Origin: Bacillus sp. HNG
GTDB taxonomy: Bacteria > Bacillota > Bacilli > Bacillales > Bacillaceae_L
Assembly: GCF_003400205.1 (NCBI RefSeq)
Contig: NZ_QUQV01000003.1
Coordinates: 124,001 to 188,000, forward strand
Direction of reading: 5' to 3'
Length of the DNA stretch: 64,000 nt
Below are positions 54,745 to 63,744 of this stretch, piece after piece. A program made the position numbers and the translations under genes. Position 1 is the first letter of the stretch. The number at the start of each line of letters is the position of its first letter. The notes beneath the pieces were generated by a model. That model had not been told where the DNA came from, ran no database searches, and was given only the letters and a program-made list of their open reading frames with translations.

Positions 54745-56046
54745 TCAGTTTAATAAAAATCCCCTAACCTCTGAAATAAAATATAGGGAACCTGTAATAA
54801 TTAGGGCTGCATTTTCTACCGATGATACTCGCTCTACTCCTGCTTCCACTGCCTCCTGCCAATTATCCACAGTATTTATCGATTCACCTGCAGATGAATT
54901 TTCATATAGTTCTCCTGTGGTTGCAGCTCTTGGGTAGTCAAAGCTTGTAAAAGTTAAGGATTTTGCGATTTTTTCAAGTTGCCTAATCATCGTGTCTAAT
55001 TTTTTATCGCTTAAAGCACTAAAAATAATGTGAATGTCTTTCCCTTTCAAATGAGATTCTATCGTATCCACAAGACTGTTAACGCCTTCTGGATTATGGG
55101 CACCATCTAGAATAACAAGTGGATTCTTTGATATTTCTTCAAATCGACCAATCCATTTCGTTTTTTCTAAACCTGCCGCAAGTTGACTTTCTTCTATTTG
55201 TACGGCACCACAATCTTGTAATATTTGCACTGCCAATACGGCTAAGCTTGCATTTCTCACCTGGTGAGCACCTTTCATCGTGATTTGAAGATTATGAAAA
55301 GTTTTATTCTGTGTTTTTACAGTAAAAGATTCTCCATCGTTTGATTGGTGACCTAGGATAAAGAAATCATGACCAAGTTGATAAAATGGGCTATTTTTCT
55401 CTTTTGCTTTCATACTTATTACTTCAATCGCTTCCGGTTGTTCAACCGCCGTAATAACAGGTACATTTCGTTTAATGATTCCCGCTTTTTCGCCTGCAAT
55501 TTCTTCAATTGTGTCTCCCAGAATGTTCATGTGGTCAAAGCCGATACTGGTAATAATCGATATTAGAGGATGAATGACATTTGTTGAATCAAGTCTCCCT
55601 CCTAATCCAACCTCCATAATCACAAAGTCGATATCGGAAGCTTCCCCAAAATAATAAAAAGCCATTGCTGTGATCACTTCAAATTCAGTGGGACCACCAA
55701 GTTCTGTCTCCTCCAACTCATCCGCTAATGGTTTTATCACCTGTAATAGAGAGACAATTTCATCATCTGAAATAGGTTGTCCATTTACACTGATTCGTTC
55801 ATTAAAGGTCTCAATATAAGGAGAAGTGAAGGTTCCAATTTTATAACCTGCTTCTTGTAACATGTTTCGGATGTAGCTAACTGTGGATCCCTTCCCGTTC
55901 GTTCCCGCTACATGTATGGCCTTGATTTTTTTTTGCGGATGACCAAGTCGTTCCATCATCCATTCCATTCTAGATAGGCCAGGCTTCATGCCGAGTCTTA
56001 ATCTCCCGTGAATCCAACAAAGGGCTTCGTCATATGTCTGTATCAT
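54745..56046 (-). CDS. folC: Folylpolyglutamate synthase/dihydrofolate synthase
   Basis: A 433-residue enzyme that adds glutamates to folates (and often makes dihydrofolate). The ATP-binding loop HVAGTNGKGSTVSYI is near residues 44-58, GPTEFEVITAMAF near 118 and the Mur-ligase-like VILDGAHNPEGV near 310. It lies downstream of valS, as in B. subtilis, but with a terminator between them. Confidence 0.96.
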   Translation of the reverse strand: MIQTYDEALCWIHGRLRLGMKPGLSRMEWMMERLGHPQKKIKAIHVAGTNGKGSTVSYIRNMLQEAGYKIGTFTSPYIETFNERISVNGQPISDDEIVSLLQVIKPLADELEETELGGPTEFEVITAMAFYYFGEASDIDFVIMEVGLGGRLDSTNVIHPLISIITSIGFDHMNILGDTIEEIAGEKAGIIKRNVPVITAVEQPEAIEVISMKAKEKNSPFYQLGHDFFILGHQSNDGESFTVKTQNKTFHNLQITMKGAHQVRNASLAVLAVQILQDCGAVQIEESQLAAGLEKTKWIGRFEEISKNPLVILDGAHNPEGVNSLVDTIESHLKGKDIHIIFSALSDKKLDTMIRQLEKIAKSLTFTSFDYPRAATTGELYENSSAGESINTVDNWQEAVEAGVERVSSVENAALIITGSLYFISEVRGFLLN

Positions 56047-56077
56047 ATACGTTCCTCCAAATATAGTTAAAATGAAG

Positions 56078-56110
56078 GAAAGACGAATCTATAACAGATT
56101 CGTCTTTTAT
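56078..56110 (-). terminator. Terminator after valS
   Basis: AGACGAATCT pairs perfectly with AGATTCGTCT around a five-base loop (56081-56105), followed by TTTCC on the minus strand, between valS and folC. Some read-through into folC is likely because folC has only 70 bases of its own upstream space. Confidence 0.8.
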
Positions 56111-56114
56111 TCAT

Positions 56115-58757
56115 TTAGCCTCTTAATTCTGCAATGCGCTCACGAACTGTTTCTCGTTTTTCGAGATAATCTTGTTCTTTTGCTCGTTCTTCATCGATTA
56201 CTTTTTGAGGTGCTTTCTTAACAAAACCTTCGTTGCCAAGTTTTTTCTGAACGCGTTCAACCTCTTTATCAAGCTTATCAAGTTCTTTCTCTAGTCGCTT
56301 TATTTCTTCATCGATGTTAATAAGTCCTTCTAGTGGAAGGAATAATTCCGCACCTGTTACAACAGACGTCATTGACTTTTCAGGTGATGTAATGTCAGTT
56401 GCAAGTACAAGCTCACTAGGGTTACAGAATCTCTCTAAGTAAGAACGGTTCTTTTCTAGTTGAGATAGAATTGTTTCATCCTTTGCTTTAATGTGTAGCT
56501 TGATCTGCTTACTCATTGGTGTATTCACCTCTGCACGGATGTTACGAACAGAGCGGATAATATCTACTAATAGTCGCATTTCCTGTGCTGCTTGATCATC
56601 TGAAAGTTGCTCGTTTACTTCTGGCCATTTTGCAACAGTAATGGATTCGCCATTATGCGGCAGATTCTGCCATATTTCCTCGGTAATAAACGGCATGAAT
56701 GGATGTAGCAATCTCATTGTATTGTCTAATACGTATGCAAGAATTGATCTTGTTGTCTTCTTTGCTTGCTCATCTTCACCGTATAAAGGAAGCTTCGCCA
56801 TTTCAATATACCAATCACAGAAGTCATCCCAAATGAAGTTGTATAATACTCTTCCTACTTCACCGAATTCGTATTTATCAGCAAGATTTGTTACGGATGC
56901 GATTGTTTCGTTTAGGCGAGTTAAAATCCACTTATCAGCAACTGATTTTTCACCACTAAAGTCGATGTCTTCAAACTTTAAATCACCCATGTTCATTAAT
57001 GCAAAACGGGATGCATTCCAAATCTTATTCGCAAAGTTCCAAGTGGCTTCAACTTTTTCCATGCTAAAGCGTAAGTCTTGCCCTGGTGAACTTCCAGTTG
57101 ATAAGAAATATCGTAATGAGTCGGCACCGTATTTAGCAATGACATCCATTGGGTCAACACCATTTCCTAGTGACTTACTCATTTTTCGACCTTCCGCATC
57201 ACGTACCAGACCGTGAATCAGAACATCCTTAAATGGACGTTTTCCTGTAAACTCAAGACCTTGGAATATCATTCTTGATACCCAGAAGAAGATGATATCG
57301 TAGCCCGTTACAAGAGCAGCTGTTGGGTAGTAACGTTTAAAGTCTGCTGCATCCTCATCTGGCCAGCCCATTGTTGAAAATGGCCATAATGCAGAACTAA
57401 ACCATGTGTCTAATACGTCTTTGTCCTGTTCCCAGTTGTCGATATCTGCTGGCGGTTCATGATCAACATATACTTCACCTGTTTCTTTATGGTACCAAGC
57501 AGGTATTCTATGCCCCCACCATAATTGACGCGAAATACACCAATCACGAATATTTTCCATCCAATGGAGATACGTCTTTTCAAAACGTTCTGGAACAAAG
57601 TGGACCTTATCTTCCTGATTTTGAAGCTTTATCGCTTCATCCGCTAATGGCTGCATTTTTACAAACCATTGTGTGGACAAATATGGTTCAACAACTGCCC
57701 CACTTCGCTCACTATGTCCTACAGAATGAAGATGGTCTTCAATTTTGAAAAGTACGCCTTCTTCTTGAAGGTCCTTCACAATCTGCTTTCTGCATTCAAA
57801 GCGGTCCATACCTTGGTATTTACCAGCATTCGCATTCATCGTTCCGTCTTCATTCATGACGAGAACGCGTTCGAGATTATGACGATTACCAACTTCGAAG
57901 TCATTTGGGTCATGGGCAGGTGTGATTTTTACAGCACCAGAGCCAAATTCCATATCAACATAATCATCACCAACAATCGGAATTTCCCTTCCTACGATTG
58001 GAAGAATAACAGTTTTTCCGATCAGATGTTTAAAGCGCTCATCCTCTGGATGAACCGCAATGGCAGTATCGCCAAGCATGGTTTCAGGACGAGTTGTTGC
58101 AATTTCAATCGATCCGCTACCATCTGCTAAAGGATAGCGCATGTGGTAAAATGCACCTTGAACATCTTTATAAATAACCTCGATATCAGATAGGGCCGTT
58201 TTTGTTGCAGGGTCCCAGTTGATAATGTATTCCCCACGATAAATAAGACCTTTTTTATACAAGGTAACGAACACTTCACGAACTGCTTTTGAAAGTCCTT
58301 CATCAAGTGTAAATCGTTCTCTTGAGTAGTCTAAACCAAGTCCTAGCTTAGACCATTGCTCACGAATATGACTTGCATATTCTTCTTTCCACTTCCACGT
58401 TTCCTCTACGAATTTTTCTCGCCCTAAATCATAGCGAGATTTTCCTTCCTCACGTAACTTGGCTTCCACTTTAGCTTGAGTCGCGATGCCGGCATGATCC
58501 ATTCCAGGTAGCCATAGAACATCATAGCCTTGCATTCTTTTTATGCGTGTAAGAATATCCTGTAGAGTTGTATCCCACGCATGCCCTAGGTGTAACTTCC
58601 CTGTAACGTTTGGTGGTGGAATGACAATTGTATATGGTTTTTTCGAAGCGTCATCTTTTGCTTCAAAAAATTTACCATCCAACCAATATTGATAGCGTCC
58701 CGCTTCAATTGATTGCGGGTCATACTTTGTTGACAATGTTTTTTCATTACCTTCCAT
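56115..58757 (-). CDS. valS: Valyl-tRNA synthetase
   Basis: An 880-residue class I synthetase. The HIGH box is in [14 protein letters not shown] near residues 49-62, the editing domain is at about 190-340 ([21 protein letters not shown]), and KMSKS is in [12 protein letters not shown] near 525. The anticodon-binding domain follows, then a C-terminal coiled coil (about 810-880, [23 protein letters not shown]) as in other ValRS. The length is normal. It is preceded by a T-box leader and regulated by uncharged valine tRNA. Confidence 0.98.
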   Translation of the reverse strand: MEGNEKTLSTKYDPQSIEAGRYQYWLDGKFFEAKDDASKKPYTIVIPPPNVTGKLHLGHAWDTTLQDILTRIKRMQGYDVLWLPGMDHAGIATQAKVEAKLREEGKSRYDLGREKFVEETWKWKEEYASHIREQWSKLGLGLDYSRERFTLDEGLSKAVREVFVTLYKKGLIYRGEYIINWDPATKTALSDIEVIYKDVQGAFYHMRYPLADGSGSIEIATTRPETMLGDTAIAVHPEDERFKHLIGKTVILPIVGREIPIVGDDYVDMEFGSGAVKITPAHDPNDFEVGNRHNLERVLVMNEDGTMNANAGKYQGMDRFECRKQIVKDLQEEGVLFKIEDHLHSVGHSERSGAVVEPYLSTQWFVKMQPLADEAIKLQNQEDKVHFVPERFEKTYLHWMENIRDWCISRQLWWGHRIPAWYHKETGEVYVDHEPPADIDNWEQDKDVLDTWFSSALWPFSTMGWPDEDAADFKRYYPTAALVTGYDIIFFWVSRMIFQGLEFTGKRPFKDVLIHGLVRDAEGRKMSKSLGNGVDPMDVIAKYGADSLRYFLSTGSSPGQDLRFSMEKVEATWNFANKIWNASRFALMNMGDLKFEDIDFSGEKSVADKWILTRLNETIASVTNLADKYEFGEVGRVLYNFIWDDFCDWYIEMAKLPLYGEDEQAKKTTRSILAYVLDNTMRLLHPFMPFITEEIWQNLPHNGESITVAKWPEVNEQLSDDQAAQEMRLLVDIIRSVRNIRAEVNTPMSKQIKLHIKAKDETILSQLEKNRSYLERFCNPSELVLATDITSPEKSMTSVVTGAELFLPLEGLINIDEEIKRLEKELDKLDKEVERVQKKLGNEGFVKKAPQKVIDEERAKEQDYLEKRETVRERIAELRG

Positions 58758-58791
58758 GAGTATCCTCCTTAAAAAATATCCAAAAATTCAT

Positions 58792-58936
58792 TCAAATGCG
58801 CCTCGGCGTATTTGCCGCCTAGATTTTTAAGCCCACAGGATGTGGCGTTATTAGTCTTTGTACTGACTGGTTGAAAAGTTTCATTAAAAATCTATGGCAT
58901 CCCCCGGAGGCTTTTTATTCAGCTTTGGCTGAATAA
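58792..58936. repeat. Dispersed repeat family A, copy 2 (long form) in the valS leader
   Basis: The core 58792-58911 starts TCAAATGCGCCTCGGCGTATTTG and ends ATCCCCCGGAGGCT. The middle holds CCCACAGGATGTGGCGTT. It is followed by a nine-base stem TTATTCAGC/GCTGAATAA (58915-58923 and 58928-58936). It lies between the T-box terminator and the valS ribosome site, so it is in the untranslated leader of every full-length valS mRNA. Confidence 0.8.
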
Positions 58937-59300
58937 ATAAAAAACTCCACTCATCCTCATAAAAGGACGAATGGAGTGTATTCGCGGTACCACCTTTTTT
59001 CATAGATACTATCAAATGCGCCTTGGCGTATTTGTGCCCGATTTTTTTCGAGCTTGCTCGAAAAGTTTCCTTTAAAAAATCGAGGCATCCGCCGGAGGCT
59101 TTACCTTTATTCTATGTATAAAGGCAACGTATCTATGCTCTCAAGAAAAGATAACGGCTTTTCACCGGCTTTTACTACTCAAAGTTCATAAAAGCTACTA
59201 AAGGGCGACCTTCCATCGTAACGTTCCTAAGAAATCTCACAGCTACTGATTTCTCTCTCTGAAGGGGTATCCGATGTACTCTTCCCTCTCATCGTATGTA
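58935..59300 (-). promoter_or_regulatory. Valine T-box riboswitch upstream of valS
   Basis: The T-box GGTGGTACCGCGAA is at 58981-58994. Just after it is the terminator stem ACTCCATTCGTCC/GGATGAGTGGAGT with T run (58938-58977). The 5' part has the stem I motif AGAGGGAAGAGTAC (about 59276-59289). The probable specifier codon GTT (complement of 59220-59222) encodes Val and is followed by A. Arms CATCG/CGATG flank it. Stem II-like arms GCTTTTA/TAAAAGC follow. The leader is longer than usual because repeat A copy 3 lies between 59012 and 59124. High valyl-tRNA charging should favour the terminator. Confidence 0.93.
59012..59124. repeat. Dispersed repeat family A, copy 3 (short form) inside the T-box leader
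   Basis: The core 59012-59100 runs TCAAATGCGCCTTGGCGTATTTG ... ATCCGCCGGAGGCT with the short middle TTCGAGCTTGCTCGAA. A seven-base stem CCTTTAT/ATAAAGG (59104-59124) follows. The element is enclosed by a perfect nine-base inverted repeat, CATAGATAC (59001-59009) and GTATCTATG (59129-59137). Confidence 0.85.
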
Positions 59301-59312
59301 AGCAATAATGAT

Positions 59313-59452
59313 GTTAAAAAGTCGCCAAATGATAAATTTCGAATCTCTGCGTCACTCGGTCTCTCCGGTCCTCGCGTATTAAATACATACGCTCCGGTCC
59401 TCAAGACTGTCCTTCCTTGACCTTCTCGTTTCTAATTCGTCGACTTTAAAAC
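59313..59452. repeat. Dispersed repeat family B, copy 4, upstream of the valS T-box
   Basis: The ends GTTAAAAAGTCGCCAAAT (59313-59330) and the complement of GTTTTAAAGTCGACGAAT (59435-59452) are imperfect inverted repeats. The core CGCGTATTAAATACATACGCTCCGG is nearly the same as in copies 1 and 2. A promoter-like pair lies inside it (59376-59404). From 59453 to 59641 I see only AT-rich DNA. Confidence 0.7.
59376..59404 (-). promoter_or_regulatory. Possible valS promoter inside repeat B copy 4
   Basis: The minus strand reads TTGAGG (59399-59404), a 17-base spacer, then TAATAC (59376-59381). Transcription would start near 59368, about 70 bases before the T-box stem I. A weaker pair nearer to stem I (TTTAAC, 16 bases, TACGAT) is an alternative. 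Confidence 0.4.
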
Positions 59453-59641
59453 TTTTATTTTAGTTACCTTAAGATTCTACTACTAATATTCGTGAATTTC
59501 AATAGGTATTGTCAATAAGGGTAGCCAAGATTTTTATACTTTATTCACTTTGTTGCTTTTTGTTACAAATTTGACTGATTGGAACTATTCTGTTTATCCA
59601 AGCATAGTTTAATTATAGGATATTTGAAGGGAGAGATCAGC

Positions 59642-59836
59642 ATGAAAGGACGTCGTTTTAGAAAATATTCGTATCCTCATTGGTTGCGTCAAACTCGGGA
59701 TTTTTGTGCACAATTTATAATTCCGATTACAGTTGTTCAAGCTGTTCGGACTATTTTTATTCCAACCACGATTGATGTATTTTTTTTAGCCATCTTAATT
59801 TTCCTTGTAGTATGCATTCAGTTAGATTGGGTTTAG
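59642..59836 (+). CDS. Small membrane protein of unknown function
   Basis: A 64-residue protein starting at the ATG of 59642 behind GGGAGAG. The N-terminal third is basic (MKGRRFRKYSYPHWLRQTRD). Two hydrophobic stretches follow (about residues 21-35 and 43-60). I do not recognise the family. It stands alone on the plus strand between the valS leader and ysxE and shares a terminator with ysxE. The good ribosome site and membrane-protein pattern support a real gene. Confidence 0.65.
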   Translation: MKGRRFRKYSYPHWLRQTRDFCAQFIIPITVVQAVRTIFIPTTIDVFFLAILIFLVVCIQLDWV

Positions 59837-59837
59837 A

Positions 59838-59867
59838 AAATCCCATACATTATTCCGTATGGGATTC
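59838..59867. terminator. Bidirectional terminator between the small plus-strand gene and ysxE
   Basis: A perfect ten-base stem, AATCCCATAC with GTATGGGATT around an eight-base loop (59839-59866), just after the small gene and overlapping the ysxE stop region. The plus-strand tail is CTTCTTCT. Confidence 0.8.
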
Positions 59868-60932
59868 TTCTTCTCCCTGCTCTTTTCTTTTTTGTTCTGC
59901 CTCAAGAAGTTTCACGGAAACGAATTCAATGTTTTTCGTGAGCCAATAAGCTCTTTGTAAAACTTGGACATGCTCCCGCTCGGATTTCTTTTGTTTATGA
60001 TCCGTATAATTGCGCACACACCGATAAATCGGTTCTGGATATGTTAAATGACTTAAAAAAAGATAAAATTCCTCTTCCCTTAAAGGAAACCGGCTTTGAT
60101 AGGCTTCAAACCACTCTAGACAATCCGTACATAATATTGGATATTTTTTCAAGATGCGGTAATAGAGACTCACTAAATCATTTGTTGGACTAGCATAGCC
60201 AGCCTTTTCAAAATTTGATAGATACCCTTTTCCGCTATCATCATATAAAAAGTGGGAATCTGAAAGGTTATTTAGCGTTAACGCGTTACGAAATGACTTC
60301 CTCTCTTTCATTAATTCCTGCCATTTTCCGAGTTGGGTCCTTGCAAATGACGAAGCAAGACTTGTTTCATAAAAATACGTACAGAATTGTAGTTCAAAGG
60401 GGGACATGTACCATTTTGCCTCTGCTTCCACAACAAACCTTTCAAGAAATTGGTTTCGCTCTTCCCATTTTTTGATGATTGTTTCATAGTGTCCTGTAAT
60501 CTCATTTTCATCATTAATTTGTTGTTTACTTACCGTTGTTAGATGAATCCTTGCAATTTCTTTAAAAAAGCCAAGGTAATGATCATCACGGTGCTCGAGT
60601 GTATGACTTTTCAACCATGGCATCAGGTAATGGAATTTTTGGTTATGATATACAAGGTATTTTCCTTCGACGGTAGGGTAAATGGGGACAGCCCTCGTGT
60701 AACCCTGTTGAAATAATTGTTGAAGGAAAGTGGGGAAGGATGGATTGATTTTGTGTGAAATAGATTTAAGAGCGTAAATGCCTTTGTCTGTAACGACTTT
60801 TGTGACTTTCCCGAATTGTTCAAGTGATAAGGGCTTTAAATTATATTTATTTACGATGGGCCCGATACTACTTATATCGTTTTTATTCATTGGGCCAACC
60901 ACTCTCTTTCCTAGCAATTTTATAAAGTCCAC
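59850..60932 (-). CDS. ysxE: Spore coat protein YsxE, CotS-family kinase-like
   Basis: A 360-residue protein of the CotS/YutH/YsxE family, which has an aminoglycoside-phosphotransferase-like fold. It shows YNLKPLSLEQFGKVTKVVTDKGIYALKSI near the N-terminus (a nucleotide-binding-lobe pattern) and LNNLSDSHFLYDDSGKGYLSNFEKAGYASPTNDLVSLYYR near residues 219-258 (quoted in parts). The usual catalytic H-x-D-x-x-x-x-N is not cleanly kept, so kinase activity is doubtful. It is downstream of spoVID, as in B. subtilis, where it belongs to the mother-cell coat regulon. Confidence 0.88.
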   Translation of the reverse strand: MDFIKLLGKRVVGPMNKNDISSIGPIVNKYNLKPLSLEQFGKVTKVVTDKGIYALKSISHKINPSFPTFLQQLFQQGYTRAVPIYPTVEGKYLVYHNQKFHYLMPWLKSHTLEHRDDHYLGFFKEIARIHLTTVSKQQINDENEITGHYETIIKKWEERNQFLERFVVEAEAKWYMSPFELQFCTYFYETSLASSFARTQLGKWQELMKERKSFRNALTLNNLSDSHFLYDDSGKGYLSNFEKAGYASPTNDLVSLYYRILKKYPILCTDCLEWFEAYQSRFPLREEEFYLFLSHLTYPEPIYRCVRNYTDHKQKKSEREHVQVLQRAYWLTKNIEFVSVKLLEAEQKRKEQGEEESHTE

Positions 60933-60939
60933 ACATCAA

Positions 60940-60973
60940 GAAAACAGGGCGAGGTTTTTCTCCCCACCCTATC
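60940..60973 (-). terminator. Possible attenuating hairpin between spoVID and ysxE
   Basis: AGGGTGGGGAG and CTCGCCCT form an imperfect stem around AAAAAC with TTTTCTTG after it, in the 45-base gap. It may be a weak terminator that reduces ysxE expression. Confidence 0.4.
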
Positions 60974-60977
60974 ATCT

Positions 60978-62186
60978 TTACGTATTCGCTTGGACAGGGA
61001 TATATAATAACTGTCCTTCAGAAACGGAATCAGTATTTAGTGAATTCACCCGAACTAATTGTTGCACACTTATCTCATAACGCTGAGCAATTTTTTCCAA
61101 TGAATCTCCATGCTGAACGATACAGATTTTCATCGTCGTATGGTCATCCACTTCATCTCTACCAAATATTTTGGTTAATAATAAATCATTTTCACTTCGT
61201 TTTACAGATTCTTCTGTTTGGTCTTTTCTATGCTCTTGAACTACTTCTTTTTCCTGGACGGCTGTGGAGCTTTTCTTATTCGGTTGATCAGAACCAAAGC
61301 TTAATTGATTATCATGTCTAGCTTTCACTTCGATTGTAGGTGTTAAAACGGCTTGAATCTCTTCTTCTTCGATTGCTTCAACAACATCAAGTTCCTCGTG
61401 TTGTTCCTGATAAACCTCTTTTCTGGCTTCCACCTCAAAAGGAACAAAAAGGTCAGCATCCGCTTCATCTTCTTGCTGTTCCCTTGTAACAATAACATCC
61501 TGTTCCTCTACCTCACTATGTAGCACTACTTCCTCTTCGTTTTGTAGCACTACCTCTTTCTGCCCATCATGTGTTACTTTAGCAGCCACATGAACTTCTT
61601 CGTCCTCGTTGTTTATTTCTGCAACGACTTGAGTTTCTTCTTCATCTTCAAATAAACTACTTCTAACAAATTCAAACTCTTCTTCAGCCGGTTGTTCAAG
61701 AGCAACAGGAGTTTGTTCTTCTTGAATGATCGCCTCAGGGGAAGCTTCCTCTTTAGATGTTTGAGTAACCCCTTGGATACCACTTATGGCTAAATCGGCA
61801 ACGATCTGTAAACAACCACGCTTTGGAATTTCATAGTCGAATGTCTCAATTAAAACATACACATCATCTAAGCTTTGAACACGGTCTTGTGGAATGGTAA
61901 TGTCGACAGGGAAGCGATGGTTTAGTTCACTAATCCCATCCTCACGTGTAATAACTTCGTTTACCAGTCGAACTGAGGCAAAGTCACGTTCTCCCTCTTC
62001 CGCATTGATTTCATCTATTCGATATTCACCTGTTAGCTGTAGTGCACCGCGAATGGACACATATTGGTCATGCTCTTGAATGACAATATCAGGGTCAAGT
62101 GATATTGAGATGAGCTCAGAGACTTCCTGTCCCTTTTGAAACCAGACTGATTCTTCTACTGAAAATCGTAAGTTTTCAGATGACAT
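60978..62186 (-). CDS. spoVID: Stage VI sporulation protein D, coat encasement protein
   Basis: A 402-residue protein. The N-terminal domain (RFSVEESVWFQKGQEVSELISISLDPDI, to about residue 140) matches the SpoVID region that binds SpoIVA, SafA and coat proteins. A long acidic middle (about 145-340, rich in Glu, Gln and Val) follows. A C-terminal LysM domain lies at about 355-400 (ICIVQHGDSLEKIAQRYEISVQQLVRVN, quoted in part). SpoVID makes the coat layers spread round the spore and cooperates with SafA (18-20 kb). It is upstream of ysxE and downstream of hemL. Confidence 0.93.
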   Translation of the reverse strand: MSSENLRFSVEESVWFQKGQEVSELISISLDPDIVIQEHDQYVSIRGALQLTGEYRIDEINAEEGERDFASVRLVNEVITREDGISELNHRFPVDITIPQDRVQSLDDVYVLIETFDYEIPKRGCLQIVADLAISGIQGVTQTSKEEASPEAIIQEEQTPVALEQPAEEEFEFVRSSLFEDEEETQVVAEINNEDEEVHVAAKVTHDGQKEVVLQNEEEVVLHSEVEEQDVIVTREQQEDEADADLFVPFEVEARKEVYQEQHEELDVVEAIEEEEIQAVLTPTIEVKARHDNQLSFGSDQPNKKSSTAVQEKEVVQEHRKDQTEESVKRSENDLLLTKIFGRDEVDDHTTMKICIVQHGDSLEKIAQRYEISVQQLVRVNSLNTDSVSEGQLLYIPVQANT

Positions 62187-62295
62187 CAGCTACTCCTCCT
62201 TTCAGTCTCCTTCTAAACAGATTTATTATGACATTACAATTTTTATGATAGTTCCAAGCGATTTATGATAAGTTCTTCAAGAAGTTGTTCGAAAT

Positions 62296-62335
62296 AAAAA
62301 GGCAGACCCAGTTGATTTTATCTGAGTCTGCCATA
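62296..62335 (-). terminator. Terminator after hemL
   Basis: GGCAGACTCAG pairs with CTGGGTCTGCC (arms 62301-62311 and about 62322-62332, wobble pairs) around a loop; the minus-strand tail is TTTTTATTTCG. A second inverted repeat, TAACTTTAT/ATAAAGTTA with a 24-base loop, begins at the hemL stop codon (62341-62383). Confidence 0.85.
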
Positions 62336-62380
62336 TGTTTTTAACTTTATTGAGTCGGCTTCAAATCCGCTACGATAAAG

Positions 62381-63670
62381 TTAGCCTTTAATTTTTAAAA
62401 ATGCTTTTTCAGCTGCTTGAATTGTCTTTTCGATATCTTCTTCAGAATGAGCGGTAGAAAGGAAAATCCCTTCAAATTGAGATGGTGGTAAAAATACTCC
62501 TTCATTAGCCATTTCACGATAATACGTTGCAAAATACTCTAAATTAGATGTTTTAGCAACATCATAGTTAATGACCTTTTCATTAGTAAAGAAGAATCCA
62601 ATCATTGAACCGGCACGATTGATACAATGTGGGATATCATATTTTTCTGCTGCTTGTGTAAGCCCTTCTTCCAGTCGATCAGCTTTCTTTCTAAATTCTG
62701 TATAGTCTTCTGGTTTTAACTGTGATAAAGTCTCATAGCCTGCAGTCATTGCTAGTGGATTACCAGAAAGTGTTCCTGCTTGATAAATCGGTCCAGCTGG
62801 TGCGATTTTTTCCATAATGTCTGCACGTCCACCATACGCACCTACAGGTAGACCACCACCGATTACTTTACCTAGACAAGTAATATCAGGTGTAACGCCA
62901 AAATAACCTTGAGCACAATGATAATCCACACGGAATCCTGTCATAACCTCATCAAAAATTAACAATGTTCCATACTTTGTTGTAATTTCACGAAGTCCTT
63001 CAAGGAATCCAGGCTGTGGAGGAACAACCCCCATGTTTCCTGCTACTGGCTCCACAATTACGCCAGCAATATCTTCACCAAACTGTTCAAATGCATATTT
63101 TACCGCTTCTAAATCATTATAAGGCACTGTAATGGTATTTTTAGCAATACCCTCAGGTACACCTGGACTATCAGGTAAACCTAGAGTTGCAACACCTGAG
63201 CCTGCTTTTATTAATAATGAGTCACCATGACCGTGATAACAGCCTTCAAATTTCAAGATTTTATTACGGCCTGTATAACCTCGTGCTAAACGTAACGCAC
63301 TCATAGTTGCTTCTGTTCCGGAGTTTACCATACGAACGATTTCAATGGATGGAACCCTTTCAATTACTAGTTTAGCAAGCTTATTTTCAGATAATGTGGG
63401 AGCGCCAAAGCTTGTTCCCATTTCTGTTGCTTTTTTTAAGGATTCGACCACTTGGTCATTTGCATGACCGTGAATAAGCGGTCCCCATGATAGTACGTAA
63501 TCTATGTATTCATTTCCATCGATATCATATATTTTAGAGCCCTTCCCGCGCTCCATGAAGATAGGATCCATATTTACGGATTTGAAAGCACGTACTGGAC
63601 TATTTACTCCACCTGGCATTAGGTGTATGCTTTCCGAAAATGCCGCTTTTGACTTTTCATAACTTCTCAT
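62381..63670 (-). CDS. hemL: Glutamate-1-semialdehyde 2,1-aminomutase
   Basis: A 429-residue PLP enzyme that turns glutamate-1-semialdehyde into 5-aminolevulinate, the first committed step shared by haem and sirohaem synthesis. Motifs are [13 protein letters not shown] near residue 17, [18 protein letters not shown] near 158, [11 protein letters not shown] near 240 and the PLP-binding Lys region [18 protein letters not shown] near 268. I use the second ATG (63668-63670, MRSYEKSK), about nine bases after AAAGGGG; an ATG two codons earlier is closer than ideal to that site. It follows hemB. Confidence 0.97.
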   Translation of the reverse strand: MRSYEKSKAAFSESIHLMPGGVNSPVRAFKSVNMDPIFMERGKGSKIYDIDGNEYIDYVLSWGPLIHGHANDQVVESLKKATEMGTSFGAPTLSENKLAKLVIERVPSIEIVRMVNSGTEATMSALRLARGYTGRNKILKFEGCYHGHGDSLLIKAGSGVATLGLPDSPGVPEGIAKNTITVPYNDLEAVKYAFEQFGEDIAGVIVEPVAGNMGVVPPQPGFLEGLREITTKYGTLLIFDEVMTGFRVDYHCAQGYFGVTPDITCLGKVIGGGLPVGAYGGRADIMEKIAPAGPIYQAGTLSGNPLAMTAGYETLSQLKPEDYTEFRKKADRLEEGLTQAAEKYDIPHCINRAGSMIGFFFTNEKVINYDVAKTSNLEYFATYYREMANEGVFLPPSQFEGIFLSTAHSEEDIEKTIQAAEKAFLKIKG

Positions 63671-63744
63671 CTTCATTAACCCCTTTCTTTTAATGGGGCC
63701 TGCCCCCGTCGCGTTAATGAGGGACAGACACTACACTTCATTCG

